A stretch of DNA of 64,000 bases from Himantopus leucocephalus (Eukaryota > Chordata > Aves > Charadriiformes > Recurvirostridae): contig RSEF01000001.1 in NCBI GenBank assembly GCA_003993805.1, forward strand, positions 187,916,144-187,980,143, given 5' to 3'. Both the position numbers and the translations under genes were made by a program. Positions 23,521-36,180 of this stretch are shown piece after piece. Each line of letters opens with the position of its first letter. Within the stretch, counting starts at the first letter, position 1. The notes beneath the pieces are model-generated. The model was given only the letters and a program-made list of their open reading frames with translations, was not told where the DNA came from and searched no databases.

Positions 23521-25723
23521 GAGCATGACATCTATGGTACGGAATATTCCGTTGGCCATTCCATTGTTCCATCTATACTCCTTCTCAGCTTCTATGGAGA
23601 GCAGAAAAGAGTCTTTGAAAAGCACAAACATTGTTTAAAAATGACTAAAACAGTATGTATTGTTGACATTCCTTTCATACCAAATCTGAAACACAACAAC
23701 CACTAGAAAGAAAATTAACTTTGTCCCAGCTGAAACCAGGACACCACTCCACTGTGTTTTCCAATGGCTACTATTTAATTTATTTTGGGAGATTTTTTGG
23801 GTGCTAAAAAGATTATTGTGTCCCCTTTATTCTCCTCTGCAATACATTTTGGACTGCGCAGAGACAAAGAAGATCAATTCCAGTGCTTCCTGTACTTATC
23901 CATTACTGTTACTCTTTGTAATTAATAATCCCATTCTGTTACTGTTTCAATCACTGAATCCCCTGAGGCTGAGCCCTATGCATATTATTCTGAACTATGA
24001 TGGGATGTTTTGCCAGTACATCCGGTAGGTTTCTTGGTAGTTTAAAACTTGGTTTCTGTCATGGACAAAGATGCAATACAAGTTCTAGGGCTTAAGCTAG
24101 AAGGTGTGAATTACACTGCATTTCTAAATGTTATTTTCTGACTAAAAATAAAAGTAAATGCCTGACAAATTAGGACCATATTTTGGCAGAAAATGAAAGC
24201 AAATACATAAAACATCAACTAAAATAACTGAAGATTCTTGAATGCAGTCCATTATGCCCCAAGTCATTCTCTAGGTGAGAAAATATTATTCATACTCATA
24301 CCGTTTATTTTTCATGTCTTGTAATACGCAAGCTCTAAGCACAGTTCACTGTGTGATAGATTTCCTTCCACAAAGTTTAGCCTCCCTCAGTCCCAACCCG
24401 TTGACAGAGTTCCTTTGAGAAATTTATCAGCAAGGGCCAATGACAGAGAGGTCACAACTACTGATACATCTCATGCATTTTTACACAGAATAATTGTCCT
24501 CTGAAATAGAAGACATCTGCAAACATACAGGAAACTCCAAGAAAATATTAATTTACCTAAAATAAAGAGTAAATGTTGACAGTCATACAGGAGCTGTATC
24601 ACTTCAATCAGAATCTAATTCTTAAATCTGTATGGAGAAAGAAAGTTAGAAACTAATATTTTACAAGGAGTGATTGCACAAGATTTTGTAGAAGCATACC
24701 AACTTATCTGGTAGAGGGGAAAATAAGGCAAAAAAACTCCTACTGTAAATCTGCATTAATTCATAGTTCATTACACTGTCCAACCCAAATTCCATTCATT
24801 GAATGCAAGAGAGAAGAATAACATATAAAGATGTCTAATGACACATTACGGGGCTGACTGCTGGACAGTGTGACTAATAGAACAGTATTTTATTGCAGTT
24901 TCTGGAAGATGATTAATTAGATGGAAAGAATACCTGGAACAAAGTTATTGTGGTATCATTCCCCATTTGCCTACTTCAAGACCCTGATTTAGGAATAGCT
25001 GTGTCTCTGATACTTGGTTATGAATGTCCAGGTTTTTATTCATACAGCACTAACAAACCCTTTCTGAAATCCCCGCAAATGATTTTTCACGTAACAAAGT
25101 ATACACCAATTTATTGACAAACCACTGGGCACTTTTTTGGTGACATTCTGCTGTTGCCTCTCAGCTCTGGTGTGTGTTTTTTTCTGACATCTAAGGACTA
25201 ATGTGCATTACAGCACTTTCTTTACTCCCATCTGTGAAGGGCAGTTTACTAGCATGGCAGTTAACTCATGTTTGTCTATTTTGATAAATAATTGAAGCTC
25301 AAGAATTACCAATGGAAATCAAGTTCATATGACCAGATGTAGCTGTTTGCTAAGTGAACACCTGCCTCTGAGCTGCTTATTTCTCCCTGTCAGAATGACT
25401 AACTCAGATGCAGGTGTAGGTACTTGGACTTCTAAACTTAAATTAGAGTAAGAATAAGATTCAGTCCTTGGTACCCAAAGAGTTATGTTACGAATAAACA
25501 GAATAAACAGCACTATGAGGGTGGAAACAGTGTAAACAACTTAATCTTGGTGTCAGGAGTATGACAGAAGTCTCTGAAGTCAGGAATTTAGTGTCCTGCT
25601 TTAGTGTCCTGATCACTTAATTTACCACACTGCTTGTGCTTTGCTGTAAAGAAAAGAAGAGATTGTTTTAACACAAATGTATGCATATATACATAAGTAC
25701 ATGTGCATAATAATGACAAGTGT

Positions 25724-25743
25724 ACACACACACACGTGTGTAG
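25724..25743. repeat. Short (AC)n/(GT)n palindromic tract
   Basis: TACACACACACACGTGTGTA, a small alternating purine-pyrimidine tract that is partly self-complementary. Confidence 0.85.
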
Positions 25744-27699
25744 ACAATATATACACAAATATTTTTTGAAGTAGAGACCTCTCTGTATTGTTAGAGCAAG
25801 TAACCAAAAACTAGGATCTGGCCAAACATTTCCTGATGCCGTCTAAACTTAAACCATCAGCCTTGTACTGCAGGACTGAACCAAGGGGAAGAAGAACTTA
25901 CTGCAAGGTGACTAGGTAACCCCTGCTTCACAATATCTCCTTCTGATGGAGCGTCCTTCTGTTTCTTAGTGGGAAGACATGAAGAGAAAGACAGTTTAAA
26001 AAAAAATTCATACATTGATTCATGCAATAGACAAAGAGTATCAGTTCCTGGGTTATCCTAGTAACAGGCACAAAAGTAGTAGTAGTAGTATGTCATTGTC
26101 AGATTATTTTCATTAAAAGGATAATTCATTATATCATTGTTATCTCTGCTGAAATCTCCTTGTTCACCGTGACTTAACTGACCTAACTATTCATAAAAGT
26201 GTCTTAAACTTAGACAGTTAGCTTCCAGACATCTATCTAAATTAGGGCAGCTGAATCTCACCTGTGGCTGGGAATCCCAGCTTTGTAGACAGCAGAGACA
26301 AACAGGTACTTCCAAAATGAAGCTCTTCTTATCTATCTTGTCTGAAATAGCTGGGATGAGCTATCTGTTTTATATCCTTATTTATAGAAAAAGCTTAGCA
26401 TCTAGTTTAGACAAGATGCTCAGCTGTAGATGTTGCAATGATGTTATCCTTAATTTCTTTTTTATCCCTGGTTTCTATTGTTTTGGCTGTTCCTACATAA
26501 AAGAAATATTATACTGTTCTTTCATTTAGACTCAGTGAAGGTAGTTCACATATCAATTGTAACCAGGTTTGTGATTGATGGCAGCCATTAATATTCTCTA
26601 ACATAGCACTATATACACAGATATATGCACGTGTTATATTTAGGTTCATTAATCTAAGTGGTTCAAGGAGAGTGTTTCTTTATCAGGTTTTCATAGAACA
26701 ATTAATTGATGTAAATTTACCTTCTGTTCTGCACCATGTAGCTTTGAAGGTTCATAAGACTCAATACTGGAACTCAATAATGAAAGTTAATTTCACAATT
26801 TCATCACATATAACTGGGGGTTGCACACTCATGAACATAACTCTACAGTTTTCCTGCCTTTTTTAAATAACTAATGTGGAATAAATTTTGACCTTTCCAA
26901 GGAGATTATAATCAGAAGAGACTGGAAAGCTAGAAACATGAGTTTTAAATATTTGTGTCCCATCTGCTTTGCATTCTAGTTTTTACATTCAGTACGTAGT
27001 GCCTGATTGTTTGTTAGGCAGTTTATACACAGCATAGGTGTATAAAGATCCACAGATGCCGCACATCTCACTTCCCTCCTTCAATCCTATTCAAGCTTTT
27101 GACTAGTTGTGGTGTTGTGATTCATTCTCTTTTACCTTCACAAAACATTTCTTCACCTTTATATGCTTCACCAATGCAACTTCCCAAAAGAGGAGTAAAA
27201 CAGGAAAGCCACAAATATTTTAGGAGAGGCACATTTTGAGTAAGCTACAGTGATTCAGTGTCTCAGAAAAGATACAGAAAATAATTAAAATTACATTGAC
27301 TGTAATATGTGCAAGGGAAGATGCAGAGTCTGGCAGGAAATTTATCCCAGTGTTGATGGCATACAGATCCACAGCTTGTAAGTTAATAGGGTTAGCTAGT
27401 GATGAGTATGATGAGTACCAGCATCAGATACTACATAGAAGCCCTACTGTCTTATGTTGTGACAAAGTACAGTATTTTATCAGTGTTTTAGACAAGTTAC
27501 CGTTGAATATAAAAAAAGTGCAACAGTTAAATACTTGACAAAAGATTTCCATGCCGACCCCAAAATTTCTTGCACTGCATTTTGTACATTAATTTTTCTT
27601 ATGCAAGTCTCTGAAAGATCAAGAAAGACCACTCTAATTTATTTCTGCCATGTATTTCTACATAGCAATTTCTGGCCTTCTTATACATAGCTTCAAGGC

Positions 27700-27726
27700 A
27701 AAGATGATGTTATAAACATCATCTTT
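27700..27726. repeat. Perfect 12-bp hairpin, 3-base loop
   Basis: AAAGATGATGTT (27700-27711), loop ATA, AACATCATCTTT (27715-27726). The arms are exact reverse complements. The stem is too short for a typical miRNA precursor, and no flanking terminal-repeat structure is seen. Confidence 0.9.
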
Positions 27727-28265
27727 AAAAAATTTCATAAATGGAGGTAATAAAACAAACAAAAGTGGAGAGACATTTGTTTTGTAAAGCCAATAGAAAT
27801 GTGAAGGAAAGGCTCATCTAGAATTATCTTGTATGTAGGGCATCAGTGTGAGCAGTGAAAGATATAAATTAATCTCTTACATTCTGTTTGTCGTTTTTGG
27901 ATCTGGGACTCCTATTTATGTTTCTTATTTCTAAATGAGTTATTTACAGTCATGTTATGGAATATTCTTGGGTGATGCTCTTTTTTTGTCTCTTTTTTTT
28001 TTTTTAAACTGAAATACAACAGCAATTAAAAGATCTAGAGTTCACACTTCAGTGAGGGGAGAGATCAGCTTCTCAAATCTAACGTTTTTTACAAAGCACC
28101 ATTTTTGTCTTTTGGCCACGCTGAGGTATGACATTTATTCTAAACAACTTCTTTATTAGAACAAAAGTGAAGAGGGAAGCTGCATGCACAGTAGTTAACT
28201 GTCCACAAAAAAAAATTATATAAAAATGAGAAACTCTAATTAATTATTTTTAATGAAATGAATGA

Positions 28266-28284
28266 ATTAATTAATTAATTAATT
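28266..28284. repeat. (TTAA)n simple repeat
   Basis: Four to five copies of TTAA in a row, preceded by two ATGA units. Confidence 0.9.
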
Positions 28285-29419
28285 GCATTATGTTATGTTT
28301 GATCCATTATTTTAGCAGTCACTGTTTGGAGGAGCCTAGTTCACCAGTCATTGTCCAAATTCACACATTTGTGACACTGACCAGAATTTCAGAGTGATTG
28401 TGACCTAGTACTCCTGTAATTTGATATAAAGTTTGTTTCAGAGAAGCCAATGACACCTTGTCCTGTCATGAAGTCTCTACAAAGGAGAGCCAGTCCTGAA
28501 GTCTTAAATTAAATGAAAAAGCTTGTGCAGCAATTTTCAGACCAGTTGTTATGGGGAGAACTGGCTGGTCACAACTTTCAGCTTTCAACTCATCTACCCA
28601 GCAGGTTGCCTAGAACTGAAAACTTCAGGTAGAATTAGTTTCTACTCAGATTTCTATCAAAATAGCAGAAGGTGATGCTCCCTCTCACAATCACTATCTC
28701 TCCTAATGTCACTCCAGAAGAGGTGCTTCACCAAGCCCTCCTCAAATTGAACATCTAGATACCTAGATGAATCCCTAGAGGGACTCCCTACAGAGAAGTC
28801 ATTAAAAAAGTGGTTATCCTCCTCCTTGTTTCCCCAGGCCTACTATAGTTTGCCAGGGTTTTTGAGATTTTTTGGCCTTCATCCATGGCAAGGGTTTCCT
28901 TACTCTGTCTTGACTCAGTTGCATTTGTGCCTCCCTGGAAGACATGTGAAAGATTTCTTACACACTTTCTCTGTTGTTGTAAATACCTTGGAGGGCCATA
29001 CCAGCTACTCAGTTTGTTCAGCCCTGTCCTGTTCAAATGTGCCTGATGCAAGCAGTGCAGCTGGAGAATCATTTCCAATTGTAGTGGTTTTCTCATGCGT
29101 TCCCTAATGTTTCTTCAAGTTTTTTATTAATGATTGCAGTAATATTTTTTAGAAACTCAGGAACAAACTCAAGTTTGATGTCTCTAAGTATATGTGGAAC
29201 ATAAGGATGTATGGACACCTGGAATCTGAAGACATCTAGTTTGTGAGGATATATGACTAACAGCTATTCAACATAAGAAAACCCCAAACACACAGAAACA
29301 AGAAACAGGAAAAGTAATAAAGCATAAGCACTAATGAATAAGAGATAATGGAGAAAAGAACGAGGTCTAGGACTCTCGGGCCACTAATCAGCAGCCTACT
29401 GAGATGCTCAGCTACAACT

Positions 29420-30250
29420 TTGTAACTGATATGAGGGAGGGTAATGGGATTATCATGGGTCTCATGGGAAAGGACAAACTTACAATGTGGTATTATATGG
29501 GGCTTATGGGATTGTGTAATACTTACGGAATTTTTTAAGGGAATTGTGGGAATACATAGAAACTATTCTGGGATGTTTAGGAAAAAGGCTAAGGTTGAGG
29601 AAAGGGAGGGATCAAAGTGTGATACCTATAAGCAGAGAAAGATGGAGAGGAGGAAAAAGCGATCAACACTCCTCTGACCAAACCCTGCATCTGATCACTT
29701 GCCTTATTTTTAAATCCTGTTCCTTACTGTTTTCTGTGTGATCTTGATATCTGTTCTGCATGTGATGTATGTGGGGGAGTGATTCGCTAGTGAACATCAA
29801 GCCGGACTAGCTAATGTGTAGGACATCACTCACATCTGGCCAGGTCCCAAGGTCTGAGCCAATGACTGGATGAGGGTCCCAGGGTCCGGGCATGGATGTC
29901 AGACTTAAAGCCCATGCTAGTATTTGAGGGGGGGTTGTGAATCAAGACAGTGAGGGTACGTGCATGTTTCACTGGTTAGTTTCAAACCTGATGAGACACA
30001 GAGAAGGAGAAAGCCTGGGTTGTCTATGCGCAAGTGTATGTGAGCACTGCTGGTTTTTATGTAGGTGCTGGCAAAGGCCATGATGTCTGTAGTGCCATGT
30101 GCAGCCAGACACATGCATGTTGTTCTTATATCTTTGGTACACACGTACCACCTCACTACTGGATGGACCTGGAAATGAGAACAGCAGCAAGCAGACCGAG
30201 AGGAGAAATCTCCAGGGTCTACAAGTCCTAATTCAGTCTGCACTTAGCAA
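29420..30250. repeat. Candidate unnamed interspersed repeat, G-rich on plus strand
   Basis: This block is richer in G and in runs of GGG than either flank (for example GAGGGTCCCAGGGTCCGGGC near 29872 and GTATTTGAGGGGGGGTTGTG near 29921). Its sequence character changes at both edges. It has the feel of a middle-repetitive bird element, possibly an LTR, but I cannot name a family and find no secure TG...CA ends or target duplication. Open frames on both strands (29444-29677, 29917-30243, 30034-30231) overlap each other and have no known motif. Confidence 0.4.
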
Positions 30251-30454
30251 AGCCATCTCTATTTCATTTGTATGAAGGTTATCTGCAAAATATGTTACAG
30301 TGCTACTTTCTAAAGAAAGGGCAATAATGTCCTTCTAATGGTAACTGAACTCCCTCAAGTGCTGGGGAACAGGCTAGCCAAAATAATCTCCTAATCTAAG
30401 TCCCTTCTGTGAGGACAAGGATTTCCTTTATTCCTTCCATCTGGTCTCTTCCAT
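30251..30454. other. Unique interval left of the 1.06-kb LTR
   Basis: Nothing recognised. The last five bases TCCAT (30450-30454) are the left target-site duplication of the adjacent LTR. Confidence 0.6.
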
Positions 30455-30639
30455 TGTGGTGGGTTGACCTTGGCTGGACACCAGGTTCCCACCAAGCCAC
30501 TTTATCACTCCCTCTCCTCAGCTAGACAGGGGAGAAAAAATATAATGAAAGGCTCGTGGGTCAAGATAAAGACAGGGAGAGATCACTCACCAAGTACCAT
30601 CACAGGCAAAACAGACTCGACTTGGGGAAACTGATTTAA

Positions 30640-30645
30640 TTTATT
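30640..30645 (-). terminator. LTR polyadenylation signal AATAAA (minus strand)
   Basis: The plus strand reads TTTATT within ATTTAATTTATTGCC. In minus sense it lies about 700 bases after the TATA-like box, a position consistent with the R region of the LTR. Confidence 0.6.
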
Positions 30646-30849
30646 GCCAATCAAATCAAAGTGGGGTAATAAGAAATAAAAACAAATCTTAAAACACCTT
30701 CCCCCCACCTCTCCCTTCTTCCCTGGATCAATTGCAATCCTGATTTCTCTATGTCCTACCTGCCGAGTAGCACAAGGGGACGGGGAATGGGGGTTGTAGT
30801 CAGTTCATCACACATTGTCTCTGCCATTCCTTCTTCCTCATGCTCTTCC

Positions 30850-31190
30850 CCTGCTCCAGCATTGGGTCCCACCCACGGCAGACAGTCCTCCATGAACTTC
30901 TCCAGCATGCATCCTTCGCATGGGCTGCAGTTCTTCAGGAACTGCTCCAGCATGAGTTCTTTCTATGGGGTTCAGTCCTTCAGGAACAGACTGCTCCACC
31001 ATGGGTCCCCCACGGGTCCACAGGTCCTGCCAGGAGCCTGTTCCAGTGTGGGCTTCCCACGGGGTCGCAGCGTCCTTCAGGCACATCCACCTGCTCTGGC
31101 ATGGGGTCCTCCACTGGCTGCAGGTGAATATCTGCTCCACTGTTAATCTCCATGGCCTGCAGGGGGACAGCCTGCCTCACCATGGTCTTC
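30850..31190 (+). repeat. Degenerate minisatellite inside the LTR
   Basis: About eight diverged copies of a unit built around CTGCTCCAGCATGGGTCC...CCACGGGGTCAGCAG occur at irregular 40-55 base spacing. Copies of the CTCCAGC core start near 30854, 30900, 30945, 30994, 31041, 31094 and 31135. The GC-rich repeat keeps several frames open on both strands (30751-31146, 30840-31127, 30965-31252, 30838-31140, 30980-31249). These are by-products, not genes. Confidence 0.85.
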
Positions 31191-34100
31191 ACCACAGGCC
31201 ACAGGGTCTGCTCCCGTGCCTGGAGTACCTCCTCCCCCTCCTTCTTCACTGACCTTGGTGTCTGCAGAGTTGTTTCTCTCGCATATTCTCACTCCTCTCT
31301 CCCAACTGCTGTTGTGTAGAAGGTCTTTTTCCGCTTCTTAAATATGTATCCCAGAAGCTGCTGATGGGCTCAGCCTTGGTCAGCAGTGGGTCTATCTTGG
31401 TGCTGGCTGGCATTGGCTGTATCAGACATAGGGGAAGCTTCTAGCAGCTTCTCACAGGAGTCACCCCTGTAGCACCCCGGCTACCAAAACCTTGCCACAC
31501 AAATCCAATACATCCATGACAGGGTAACTCAAATGAATTCTTAGAGCAAGCTCTTTCTAACTATCATCTTGGTGTCTCCTCAACAAGAATAAATATTTGG
31601 TGGTATTTGAGAGTTATGGAGGAAGGCTAGAAAAATACTATTTAAATATCTATTAACATAGATATTGTTTTCTGTAACATTTTAACTCAACAGTTTTACC
31701 TCTAGTTCACAAAAGATGAAATTATCCAAATCCCACAGTGAAAAAAGTTTTCTCACAGGATTTATTAAGCTTTATATTGGTATTTGAGTTTTAATGAATA
31801 CTAAGATTCACCGATATAGAAAAACCAAAATTCTTTCAGATCTCTCGTCCCTAGGCTTTGCTGTCACTGTTCACCCTCTAATATCTTCTGGTTTCTGAAT
31901 AATGTGTAATCATTATAGACTCAAGAGTGCTAAATGTGAACATGCACATACCTATGTATCAACTAACATAAACCCCAAAAAACTTACCTGATTTTACATT
32001 TGACCTGAACAATACAATCAGGTTAACAATACATTTAAGGTTAATGAACCAATTATTTTTATACTAAGCAAGAAGCACACGCACTAATTTTACTGTGCAA
32101 ATAACTGCTCTCTGTCAATGGCATTTGTATTGCTGTTTGCACCTCTAAATTAAACTTGAACAATTATTAATAAGATCTCAAGGAATGTTTCCATTGATGG
32201 TTTCTAAAATTGAATAGTACTGTAAGGAAGTGAAAAGTCTTGCTGAAGAGCATTTTATTCCTTCAATATATACATGTCCATAACCTGATATTGCAAAAAT
32301 CTCAGCAACCTAATAGTATTATATGGAAATTTCTGCAATAACCACAGCTACACGTACGTGTTTGCCTAATAGAGTATTCCTTAATCTGGGTAAATACAGA
32401 AAGGCTTAGCATAATGACAATAGCAGTGTGAGACTGACAGCTAAATTCTTGGTTTGGTGGAGATGAGAGAAGCCACAAGTAAGAGGATACAAACTGTACC
32501 ACAAATTCATGTTCCAGAAACTTTTTATGGCTTAGTATTATGCAAAGAACACGCCAAAAAGGCAAAATTGCATTTTTTTGGTGCATTGTACAGATTATGT
32601 TTTCTTTCATCTGAGTCAACTGTGACATTCCTGCTATTCCTGACAGAAAGGAGACAGAGCACCCTTAGTATTGGCAAGTGAGTTCTGCAGTCATAAGTTT
32701 TTAAAGCAGCAATTAAAAAAAAAAAAAATCTTGTGAATAGCCAACTGCACACGTCATGTAAACATGCTGCAGAGATAACATAAGTATTTGTTCCTGCCAG
32801 CAAAGGAGATAATCAGATAATGCTCCTGTAGAATTGTACCTGTGTTCCAGGCGGCTGTATTCAAATCTATCTGGAGACATTGCTGCATCCCATGTGTCAA
32901 CATATTCCAGGCTTTATACAGCACAGACAGAAAATGTGTTAAATGCTGATCAGAAATGGATTCCAAGGTGGACAATGTAGTTTTGTGCAGGTGCAGCATT
33001 GCTCTCGTGTGGACAACAAGCCACTGTCTGAATCAGGACTTATTCTGTGCTGATTATGCAAGGAAAAATGTTGGACAACATGAAATCACACATAAAGCTT
33101 GCTTTAAAGCTAACAATGGACAGGCATTCCGTATAACATTTGTGTCTAGGCTACCACTCACAGCTCACTTGTAGCTGACCACTATCTTCCGTTTGTTAAA
33201 GGCTGCCTCCTCTCAGTACCTGATTCTGAAGACACTTTAATCAAAACAAATTGGGTTACTTTAAAATGTGCAAATAGTAAGTCTTCTTTATTCCAGGTGG
33301 TTTTGACTGATGCAAATTACAGAGTACTTGTAACAGCACTTCTGTAAGGATGTCTAATGGGGACAATAATCTCAGGCAGAAGGGAAAGGGACAGCAAGGT
33401 TAAACTGGCAACGGTAACCTTTTCTGTTAATACAGCTGAATCACAAAAGGATTGTTTATCTGCAGGGTAGAGGTACCAATGGCAAGTACGCAACACTAGA
33501 AATGGGCAAGTGATACTAGTTGTGACAGGTTAGGAAGTAAACATCAGTAGCGATGCAATACAGAGATCAGCACTGATATAAAACTGAATAATGAGACTCA
33601 AGCAGAGGCAGATTCATGGAGAGTTCCAGTACTTTCGCCAGAATCCATATTAACTTCCTATGAGCAGGTATTGCATTATCAGATACAGCTAGCTCAGCAA
33701 GATGTCAAGGGTGGAGAAAGTCATTGCTGCATTTCAGTGTGGGAGTGACAGCCATAGGTTTAACTATACCAGATGGGCAAACCTGTGGCATCTGAACAGT
33801 TCAAGTGTGGATCCGTTGCAGAAACTGTGATGTGAATGGCTGCGGGCAAGCTCTCCTGGTGGAAAGCCTTCTGGATCTGCACCAGAAGTGAGGAAATGAG
33901 CCAGCACTGGCTGTTTAAGCCAACATCAGCAGGTCTCTCAGGACTCAGCTGTCTGCTCATCCCACTCTCAGTCCACAGTAAAGTGTTGCATAAATAACTG
34001 TCTAAGGAGCACAGATATCTTCTGTCTCTGAACTGCTCTTGAATCCTCTATTGTAGGATATGTGTGACTTCGGGCTATGGGAAGACTTTTCAGTGTTGAG

Positions 34101-35310
34101 ATCCTTGCAAGAAAAGATTAGCCATGCCTGAAGTATATCACATATGTGGTTGACCATTTTAAAAATAAAACAAATTTCTCAAGCTGTAATAATCAGTGTT
34201 CAACTGAAAGCAGAAATTGATGAAACAGCTGTTTTTGCAGTGTCGGTTGTACAAAACTTGTTTCCCTGAATAAAGGTAGCAATAGACATATAAATCACTT
34301 TCACAGAAAATTCAGGTCAGAGAATTTCTTAAGAACTTCCTCATTTCCTTGTTCCCTCCCTGTAGTCTTCACTCAAAAGTGAAGATGACTTCAGCAGTTA
34401 GCAGCCCCAGAACTGCAGCAATGCCTCCACCTCAGTGCTGTTGAGTGAAAATGCTGTACTCAGCTGCAAGTGAAGGGTCAAAACCAGACACCCAGATTCT
34501 GTTCAGAATATTTTTTTTCCTGCTTTTCATGGAAAACATGTTTTTTCTTCTCTTTTTAAAATTTTTGGTGCTGAATTTTCATTTTTCATGGAAAAAAAAA
34601 CCCCACCAGTTTTACTTAAAAATACACAAACCCCCAAAGCCTCTGGTGAGTCAATTTGATAAGACACACACTTGTTGCTGTTGTTGTTGTTATGGAAGTA
34701 TTCATCAATCTAAATTCAATTTTGAGTCAATAGAAAGTGCCAAGAAAAAAATCAGAGCATCCTTATAACTCAGAGCATTTAGACTCCCCAATGAGACAGG
34801 AGGCTGTATTCATTGCATTAATGTTGGACTCAAGGGGTTATTTGAGTGTTCTTAAACCAGTGACTCCTTACACTTCCTTGCTTTACCTGTTAGTGCTGGG
34901 GTTCATTGCACCTTAAATGCAAGACCAAGGTTTGTCTACTGTTGTACAGTGCCTTCTTTGTGTTCTCCTAATGACAAAGCATTACCATGGTTTGTAGCCA
35001 AACAAGGCAGATTTATATCTGCCTTTGTGCTAGTGAGGTTGAAGGCAGCTGGATTATATCACCAAAACTTCTTTTTGATCTCTCCCTGGAAACTAGGCAG
35101 GAAATACTGTGGAAAAAGCAGCTGCACAGAGTGGCTGGGAATTATAGTTTGCACAAATTTTACTGTTTGGTTTCTTTATTACTGATAGTATTTGGTTTGG
35201 CTTTTAAACTCTTCGGTGATGCATACTGGCATCTGAATGGCTGTAAGAAAAATCTGTGAAACACAACATAGTTTTAAGGTACCTGGCTAGAGCTTGATTT
35301 TCTGTTGTTG

Positions 35311-35327
35311 ATGGTGGTGGTGGTGGT
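35311..35327 (+). repeat. (TGG)n simple repeat
   Basis: Five copies of TGG/GGT following GTTGTTGA. Confidence 0.9.
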
Positions 35328-36150
35328 TTTAGAGTTATTTGTATTTGTAGCAGCCAAGAACCCAGAAAATTCTCACAATAAACTGCACGGATCTCACTAC
35401 ACACAACTGCCCATGGCTTAAGCAAAGTGTTTCAGTCTTTCACTGGCATCCATAGCTGCCAGAAAACGATGATACACTGCCAATATAACGTGCAGATGTT
35501 AGCAATCATGAATTCAGTGTCAGGCATAAAGGAATGCAGAGTGAGGAACGCCAGAGACTGGCCAGCAACATTATGTGTGGCCAGAATTTTTCACTGAGTT
35601 CACATGTGTGCTGTGATACTGTTTGTGCACCTTCTGTCCACATATATTTGAACACACTAGGGAGTAACTTCCTAATCAGCTGTTACCTGATGTCCATCTG
35701 CTGTCCCAAATACTGTGTGTCCTCTGTAAAATTTACTAATATTTGCCAAATAACCAAATATCAAAGTTAGATGATACTCACCTACAAGAAAGATTAATAT
35801 TAATCTGACTATATGTAGTTGCCTGTAACCTCAGGCTCTTTTTATAATCTTTCAAGAGAAACATGTGCAATGCATCACATTCTACAGTGAGATGTCTAAA
35901 ACAAGTGAGCTAAATCACATACTAGAACTAGGCTTCCTCTGTATTGACTATGGTCAGGTACATAAAGTGACTACCACAGACGTTGAGATGTATCCCACCA
36001 AAAGTAACATCCTTTATAGAAGGTTTAATAATGAAGTCTTTGTATAAAGACCACTTATCAGTTAGACTTGTGTGCTGTGAGTATAATTACTTTTCCCTGT
36101 GCTGGACAGAAATTACATGAAGAAATACTCTTCACGTGCAAATAGTTATT

Positions 36151-36180
36151 TCCTAAATATATATTCCTATATATTTAGGA
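36151..36180. repeat. Perfect 13-bp hairpin, 4-base loop
   Basis: TCCTAAATATATA (36151-36163), loop TTCC, TATATATTTAGGA (36168-36180), exact reverse complements. It is AT-rich, so it may be partly chance. Confidence 0.9.

Larger units (their letters stand above)
23220..23743 (-). mobile_element. Solo ERV LTR with perfect 5-bp target duplication, minus sense
   Basis: The plus strand runs from TGACGTGGTTTGACCCCAGC to GCTGAAACCAGGACA, that is TG...CA ends. CCACT lies immediately on both sides (23215-23219 and 23744-23748), a perfect 5-bp target-site duplication. On the minus strand it begins TGTCCTGGTTTCAGCTGGGA, a start I recognise from common bird LTRs. It has AGTATATAAA as TATA box (23511-23520), and ATTAAA at 23367-23372 as likely polyadenylation signal. 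There is no internal retroviral sequence, so this is a solo LTR left by recombination between two LTRs. A 5-bp duplication fits ERVL-like elements, but I cannot name the family with certainty. The frames at 23246-23572 and 23482-23706 inside it are not genes. Confidence 0.92.
23749..29419. other. Unique AT-rich DNA, no gene recognised
   Basis: About 5.7 kb without a recognised transposon. It contains a CA/GT tract at 25724-25743, an (AGT)4 run near 26074, a TTAA tract at 28266-28284, T-runs near 27982-28006 and a perfect 12-bp hairpin at 27700-27726. Overlapping frames on both strands at 28788-29107 (102 and 93 codons) have no recognisable motif. Confidence 0.5.
30455..31512 (-). mobile_element. 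Solo ERV LTR, 1058 bp, perfect 5-bp target duplication, minus sense
   Basis: The plus strand runs from TGTGGTGGGTTGACCTTGGC to CACACAAATCCAATACA. TCCAT lies directly on both sides (30450-30454 and 31513-31517), a perfect 5-bp target-site duplication. The minus-strand sense starts TGTATTGGATTTGTGTGGCA and continues AAGGTTTTGGTAGCCGGGGT, an opening I recognise from a long LTR type widespread in birds. An AATAAA polyadenylation signal lies on the minus strand at 30640-30645, and a TATA-like TATTTAAGAAG near 31336-31346. No gag, pol or env sequence adjoins it, so it is a solo LTR. It carries an internal degenerate minisatellite. Many CpG sites appear decayed to TG/CA, which suggests moderate age. 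Confidence 0.93.

Noticed and set aside
27296..27538. Open frame containing VLMAYRST, which recalls integrase-region text of gypsy-type elements
   Set aside because: Only eight residues resemble it and nothing before or after continues the match. No LTR or polymerase motif is near.
28788..29107. Overlapping frames of 102 (minus) and 93 (plus) codons
   Set aside because: They overlap antisense, lack motifs, and the region has no promoter, splice or repeat context that favours either.
30751..31252. Cluster of overlapping open frames on both strands
   Set aside because: All lie within a solo LTR and arise from its GC-rich internal minisatellite.
32454..32681. 75-codon frame ending at a GTGAGT donor-like site
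   Set aside because: No acceptor with a pyrimidine tract upstream and no recognised protein motif.
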